Origin: Planctomycetales bacterium ZRK34
Lineage (GTDB): Bacteria > Planctomycetota > Phycisphaerae > Phycisphaerales > Zrk34
NCBI GenBank assembly: GCA_014873095.1
Contig: CP050848.1
Coordinates: forward strand, 496,001-560,000
Direction: 5' to 3'
DNA length: 64,000 nt
The notes below the pieces were generated by a model. The model saw only the letters and a program-made list of their open reading frames with translations. It did no database searches and had not been told where the DNA came from. Both the position numbers and the translations under genes were made by a program. Shown here in pieces: positions 60,563 through 64,000 of the stretch. Position 1 is the first letter of the stretch. Each line of letters begins with the position of its first letter.

Positions 60563-61945
60563 TCAGCGCCGCGTCGAACGGCGACCAGCGGCAGCCAGCC
60601 CCATCAGCGCCAGGCCTGCCGGCAGCGCCGCGGGGGTCGGAATCAGGAAGAACTCCAGTTCGCCCAGAGCATGCTCGGTGCCGCCGGAGGCGTAGGCGAT
60701 GTAGCGATACTGGCTGTAAAGCTTGGTCTGAAGGTAGTCCACACCGTGACTGAACTCGATGACCTGGTCACGGGCGGTCCAGATGGTGGCCGTGTCGTTC
60801 TGGACGAAGACATCTTCCCAGGTCGAACCGTCGGTCGAGCCCTGGATCGCCCAGTGGATCGCATCACGCAGGGGTGAATCGTTGGAGCTGGCGATGGTGA
60901 AATGATCCAGCAGCGCCAGGTCGCCGAAGTCGGCGCCGACGTAGAGGCCTTCGGAATTCATCAGCGAAGAGTTGCCGCAGCACCACTTGGCTTCACCGCC
61001 GCCGAGTTTGTTGTCGAACACGTCGTAGGCGCCTTCGAGACTGCTGGACGGATCACCGGAATCCGAGAAGTACGGTTCCTGGTTGGAGAAGAAGGTGGCG
61101 TTGAAGTTAGCCCCGGCGGCGGGGGTATCGTCGCCGTCATTTTCGGGGTCGGTGGCGTCACCGCCGAGCAGCGCGCCGGCGCCAGTGCCCAGCACCTGCC
61201 CGCGCGACAGGCCGTAGGTCTGGCGAAGCTGGGTCAGAACGGTGTAGTTTTCCTTGAGGGTCAGCTCGCGATCGAAGACGAGAATCTCGGCGATCTGTCC
61301 GTCCCAGTAGCGCGTGGCCCAGGGATCGACGCCGGAGGTGAAGACCCGGTTGTTGCCGATGGCCATGTTGGAGTAGGTCTGGTTGTTGGCCGAGACCATG
61401 GTGACGATGTGGGGCGAGTTGATGGTGTACGCGCCATCGGGAACGCCGTTGAGGGCCATCGAGCCCTCGAGGCCGCCGGCGCCGGTGAAGTCGTTGCCGT
61501 CCTGGGCGTGGCCGGGCGAACGGTAGTAGCTGTTGTCGCTGAGGCGGACGTTCAGGGCGTCGGAGTTGTTACTGACCAGCCCGCGGTTGCCGCCGCCGGT
61601 CTCGACGTTGGCCACGGCGTAGATCGTACGGGCAATGACGCCGGCGCCGCTCCAGGTCAGCGCATCACCGTCCTCGTGGGTGGTGATGCCGTCGAAATCG
61701 ACGACGGCCGCGCCGCCGAACTGGCTGTCTGACGCGACGTAGGTCGGCTGCTTGGCGGCAGTCGCCTGGCTGAAAGATCCCCACGCCGAAACGGGGTCGC
61801 CATCGGTCAGAACCAGGTCCGACGCCTGGAGGCGCAGGGTGATTGAACCGATGTCGTCGATCACATCCCCCTGGGCGAACGGTCCAATCAGGACCGCGGC
61901 GCCGAGGGTCATCAAAACTCCAAACTGTCTGCATCGTTGGTACAT
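60563..61945 (-). CDS. PEP-CTERM-type exported protein, cassette 3
   Basis: 460 residues. Signal peptide (1-26); a LamG/concanavalin-like domain (about 30-215, ending 'WDGQIAEILVFDRELTL'), a discoidin-like (F5/8 type) domain (about 250-430) and tail '[20 protein letters not shown]'. The second domain matches the cassette 3 FecR C-terminus: 'GGDATDPENDGD', 'VFDNKLGGG', 'KWCCG', 'ASSNDSP', 'W.IQGS.DG..W' and 'EHALGE'. A possible carbohydrate-binding surface protein. Confidence 0.84.
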   Translation of the reverse strand: MYQRCRQFGVLMTLGAAVLIGPFAQGDVIDDIGSITLRLQASDLVLTDGDPVSAWGSFSQATAAKQPTYVASDSQFGGAAVVDFDGITTHEDGDALTWSGAGVIARTIYAVANVETGGGNRGLVSNNSDALNVRLSDNSYYRSPGHAQDGNDFTGAGGLEGSMALNGVPDGAYTINSPHIVTMVSANNQTYSNMAIGNNRVFTSGVDPWATRYWDGQIAEILVFDRELTLKENYTVLTQLRQTYGLSRGQVLGTGAGALLGGDATDPENDGDDTPAAGANFNATFFSNQEPYFSDSGDPSSSLEGAYDVFDNKLGGGEAKWCCGNSSLMNSEGLYVGADFGDLALLDHFTIASSNDSPLRDAIHWAIQGSTDGSTWEDVFVQNDTATIWTARDQVIEFSHGVDYLQTKLYSQYRYIAYASGGTEHALGELEFFLIPTPAALPAGLALMGLAAAGRRSTRR

Positions 61946-61983
61946 GACGGATTCTCCATCAAAAGGTCTCATTCAACGGACGT

Positions 61984-63474
61984 TTATTCTGTCTGCCGTG
62001 TCTTTGCGGCAGTTTGCATCTGAAGGTTGTGCGGCGCGGCATTCGCGGCGGTGTCGAAGTCGACGAACAACTCGATCTCGCCGAGTGCGTGCTCGCCGAT
62101 CTTTTCATCCAGGCTTCGGCCGGCCGTCTGCAGCGCGATGTAGCGATACCACCTGTAAGACTCGGACTGCATGGCGTAATCGACCCCGGCCTCGAAACTG
62201 ATGACCTGGTTGCGATCGGTCCACAACGGCTGATCCGCCTTCTGCTCGAAGATGTCGACCCAGATCTCGCCGTCGGCCGAGCCCTGAATCTTCCAGTGGG
62301 TCGGATCGCGATGCGGCGAGTCGTTGGAACTGGCGACAGTGAACTGCCTCAACACACCGGGGTGATCGAAGCGGGCGCCGACGATCATGCCGGTCGTTCG
62401 CAGCCGATCGCCGCTGCCGCAGCACCACTTCTGATTGCCGGCGCCGAGTTGGTTGTCGAAAACATTGAAAGCGGCTTCACCTTCGCCGAAGTTCGCTTCA
62501 TCGTTGCCAAAGAACACGGCGTTGTAGTTGATATCACGGTCGGGGTCGCCGTCGTTTTCCGGGTCGGTCGAATCGCCGCCGATCAGGGCCTGCGTGCCGA
62601 CGCCCAGCACGGTGCCGCGCGCCGCCACCATGCCCAGCCGCGCCCACGGTTCCAGGAACGCCGCATTGACCTGCTCGTGAAGGATCATGCGACCGGCCGT
62701 GGTGCGCTCAGCGCCCTGGTGGGCGTTGATGACCTTGTTGAAACGCTCCTGTGAGCCCGCGGTCTCAAAGACCATGACCTGCCCGCTGAGCACTTGCATC
62801 TTGCAGCGTTCGGCCCCATCGGTCCACAGAATGAACTCGGTGCCGAGGTCCACCAACTGCAGCCCCTGATCGGTGTTGACGGTGAACCCGCGGGCCTGCT
62901 GCGGCACGTAAGCGCGAAGCGCCCCGTGACTCAGGTGCGCCTGATTAACCCCGTCGAGTCGAAGCTCAGCCGGGCCGATCAGATCGACCACCGCGCCGGA
63001 TTTGAACATGATCTGTGCTGTGCCGGCGTCGAGTTTCAACACGCCCGTCGGCAGGTCCGTACCCAGTGCCGTCGCCGCCGGACTCTCCGCCCACCGGGCG
63101 TTGTCGGCATCGGTCAGCACCGCCACGCCCTGACCCTGCGCCTGTTGCATGACCGTCCGCGAAGGTGAAAAACTGACCGACACGACAAACCACGCGGTCA
63201 ACGCCAGGGTCACCACGGCCGCTGCCGCCAGCAGCAGGCGCGACGGCATGCTGAATCCGGTCGACTGCGGGCGTGACATCGGCATCACCGCCGGCGCCAT
63301 CCGCCGCCCCAGGTCCATGTGCACATCGACATAGCGCAGATACACCTGCCGCGCCGGGGCATTATCGGCCAGCAGTTCATCGAGCCGCGCGACAGCCGCC
63401 TCGTCGGCCTGGTCGTCGCAGACCATTGCCGCCAGGCTCAACAACTCATCGTATTTGCCGCGCGTCGTGCTCAT
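61984..63474 (-). CDS. FecR-type transmembrane regulator with cargo-like C-terminal domain, cassette 3
   Basis: 496 residues. Cytoplasmic N-terminus (1-75), membrane helix (about 79-101), FecR domain (about 135-260: 'VVDLIGPAELRLDG', 'LVDLGTEFILWTDG') and a discoidin-like C-terminal domain (about 295-475) closely matching that of the adjacent PEP-CTERM protein (shared KWCCG, ASSNDSP.RD..HW.IQGS, EHALGEIE). Ends without sorting tail. ATG overlaps the sigma stop (ATGA). Confidence 0.85.
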   Translation of the reverse strand: MSTTRGKYDELLSLAAMVCDDQADEAAVARLDELLADNAPARQVYLRYVDVHMDLGRRMAPAVMPMSRPQSTGFSMPSRLLLAAAAVVTLALTAWFVVSVSFSPSRTVMQQAQGQGVAVLTDADNARWAESPAATALGTDLPTGVLKLDAGTAQIMFKSGAVVDLIGPAELRLDGVNQAHLSHGALRAYVPQQARGFTVNTDQGLQLVDLGTEFILWTDGAERCKMQVLSGQVMVFETAGSQERFNKVINAHQGAERTTAGRMILHEQVNAAFLEPWARLGMVAARGTVLGVGTQALIGGDSTDPENDGDPDRDINYNAVFFGNDEANFGEGEAAFNVFDNQLGAGNQKWCCGSGDRLRTTGMIVGARFDHPGVLRQFTVASSNDSPHRDPTHWKIQGSADGEIWVDIFEQKADQPLWTDRNQVISFEAGVDYAMQSESYRWYRYIALQTAGRSLDEKIGEHALGEIELFVDFDTAANAAPHNLQMQTAAKTRQTE

Positions 63475-63998
63475 GCGGTCCACCCCTCGGACTTCAGCGC
63501 CATGCTCACACAATCCAGCAGCCGCCGGCGCGTACGGTGCAGCGTCTTGTACAGCGTGGCCACCGGCTGACGCCGGCGCTCGGCCAGCGACTGAATCGTC
63601 TGCTCGCATTCGTAACGATGATGCAGCAGGTCGCGTTGCGACTGGGTCAGCTTCGTGAGGCAGTCATCCAGCGCCCGGCGCTGGGCGTCCAGCAGCGGTT
63701 GGGCTTCCAGTCGCTCGGCGGCCAGCTTTTCGATCACCGCCTCGCTGAAATGACGCCCCTGCACAGCCACGCGCTTGCGATGCGCCAGCACCTCGTGATA
63801 AGCGAACTGCGCGGCCCACGGCACAAACGGCCGGGCCGCGTCATACTGATCGAACTTCCGCCACAGCGCCGCCGCCGTCTCCTGCATCACGTCGTCGGCG
63901 TCGGCCGCGCGTGGCACCATCGTCCGCACGTACCGATACAACTCGTGCTCGCTGGCGGCGAAAAGTCGCATAAATTGCTCTGCCGACAATTCAGACAT
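63471..63998 (-). CDS. ECF RNA polymerase sigma factor, cassette 3
   Basis: 175 residues, complete, starting two bases from the window end. Region 2 (about 8-75: 'SEHELYRYVRTMVPRAADAD', 'FVPWAAQFAYHEVLAHRKR') and region 4 (about 115-165: 'LTQSQRDLLHHRYECEQTIQ', 'PVATLYKTLHRTRRRL'). Coupled to the FecR gene by overlap. Upstream regulatory DNA lies outside the window. Confidence 0.9.
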   Translation of the reverse strand: MSELSAEQFMRLFAASEHELYRYVRTMVPRAADADDVMQETAAALWRKFDQYDAARPFVPWAAQFAYHEVLAHRKRVAVQGRHFSEAVIEKLAAERLEAQPLLDAQRRALDDCLTKLTQSQRDLLHHRYECEQTIQSLAERRRQPVATLYKTLHRTRRRLLDCVSMALKSEGWTA

Positions 63999-64000
63999 GT

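Overview
The window looks like a chromosome segment from a GC-rich planctomycete, most probably of the class Phycisphaerae. This is inferred from gene content: secreted proteins ending in a PEP-CTERM-like '[10 protein letters not shown]...RRR' tail, ECF sigma/FecR pairs, a DUF1501/DUF1549 pair, and many pseudopilin-like '[24 protein letters not shown]'-type leaders (quoted here in part only). No rRNA, tRNA or CRISPR array was seen.

Layout. 1-3048 (minus): an EIIA-like/PII-like/two-antiporter cluster, cut by the left edge. 3231-7217: split-Soret-type diheme cytochrome, pdxA, dihydroorotase, HIT protein. 7221-12929: coiled-coil membrane protein, a BtuFCD/FecBCD-type ABC importer, a TM/coiled-coil protein and an M24 peptidase. 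13007-14903: accB-accC. 15036-16051: an IS630-type element with a frameshifted transposase, followed by a 0.5 kb AT-rich gene-free island. 16589-25022: CvpA-like protein, a degenerate GspE/PilB-like protein, PilT, HisF, UPF0316 protein, NAD kinase, DnaB. 25177-30947: secreted hydrolase, a small repeat-flanked ORF, DUF1501 and DUF1549 proteins. 31114-34764: sigma/FecR/PEP-CTERM/pseudopilin cassette 1, then a divergent secreted metallopeptidase. 36306-51809 (minus): the S10-spc-alpha ribosomal superoperon with a clear sigma70 promoter at its head and a strong terminator at its tail. 52030-54386: BFD-like ferredoxin, an HTH-TM-coiled-coil protein, YjbQ, Tpx. 54476-63998: cassettes 2 and 3, back to back.

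Most notable system. Three cassettes share the transcription order ECF sigma -> transmembrane FecR protein -> one or two PEP-CTERM exported proteins -> pseudopilin. In each one the FecR protein carries, outside the membrane, a C-terminal domain that is visibly homologous to the exported protein encoded next to it, without its sorting tail. The domain type differs between cassettes but matches within each. This suggests that the sensor displays a copy of its own cargo, so that cargo export, cargo-cargo binding or a shared ligand could be read out by the sigma factor.

Other points of interest are several families of structured intergenic repeats, one with compensatory base changes between two 49-nt copies; REP-like palindromes read through as protein; a pilus-ATPase homologue lacking its Walker lysine; and ribosomal proteins L15, L17 and S5 with long low-complexity tails, with no L30 gene at its usual place.
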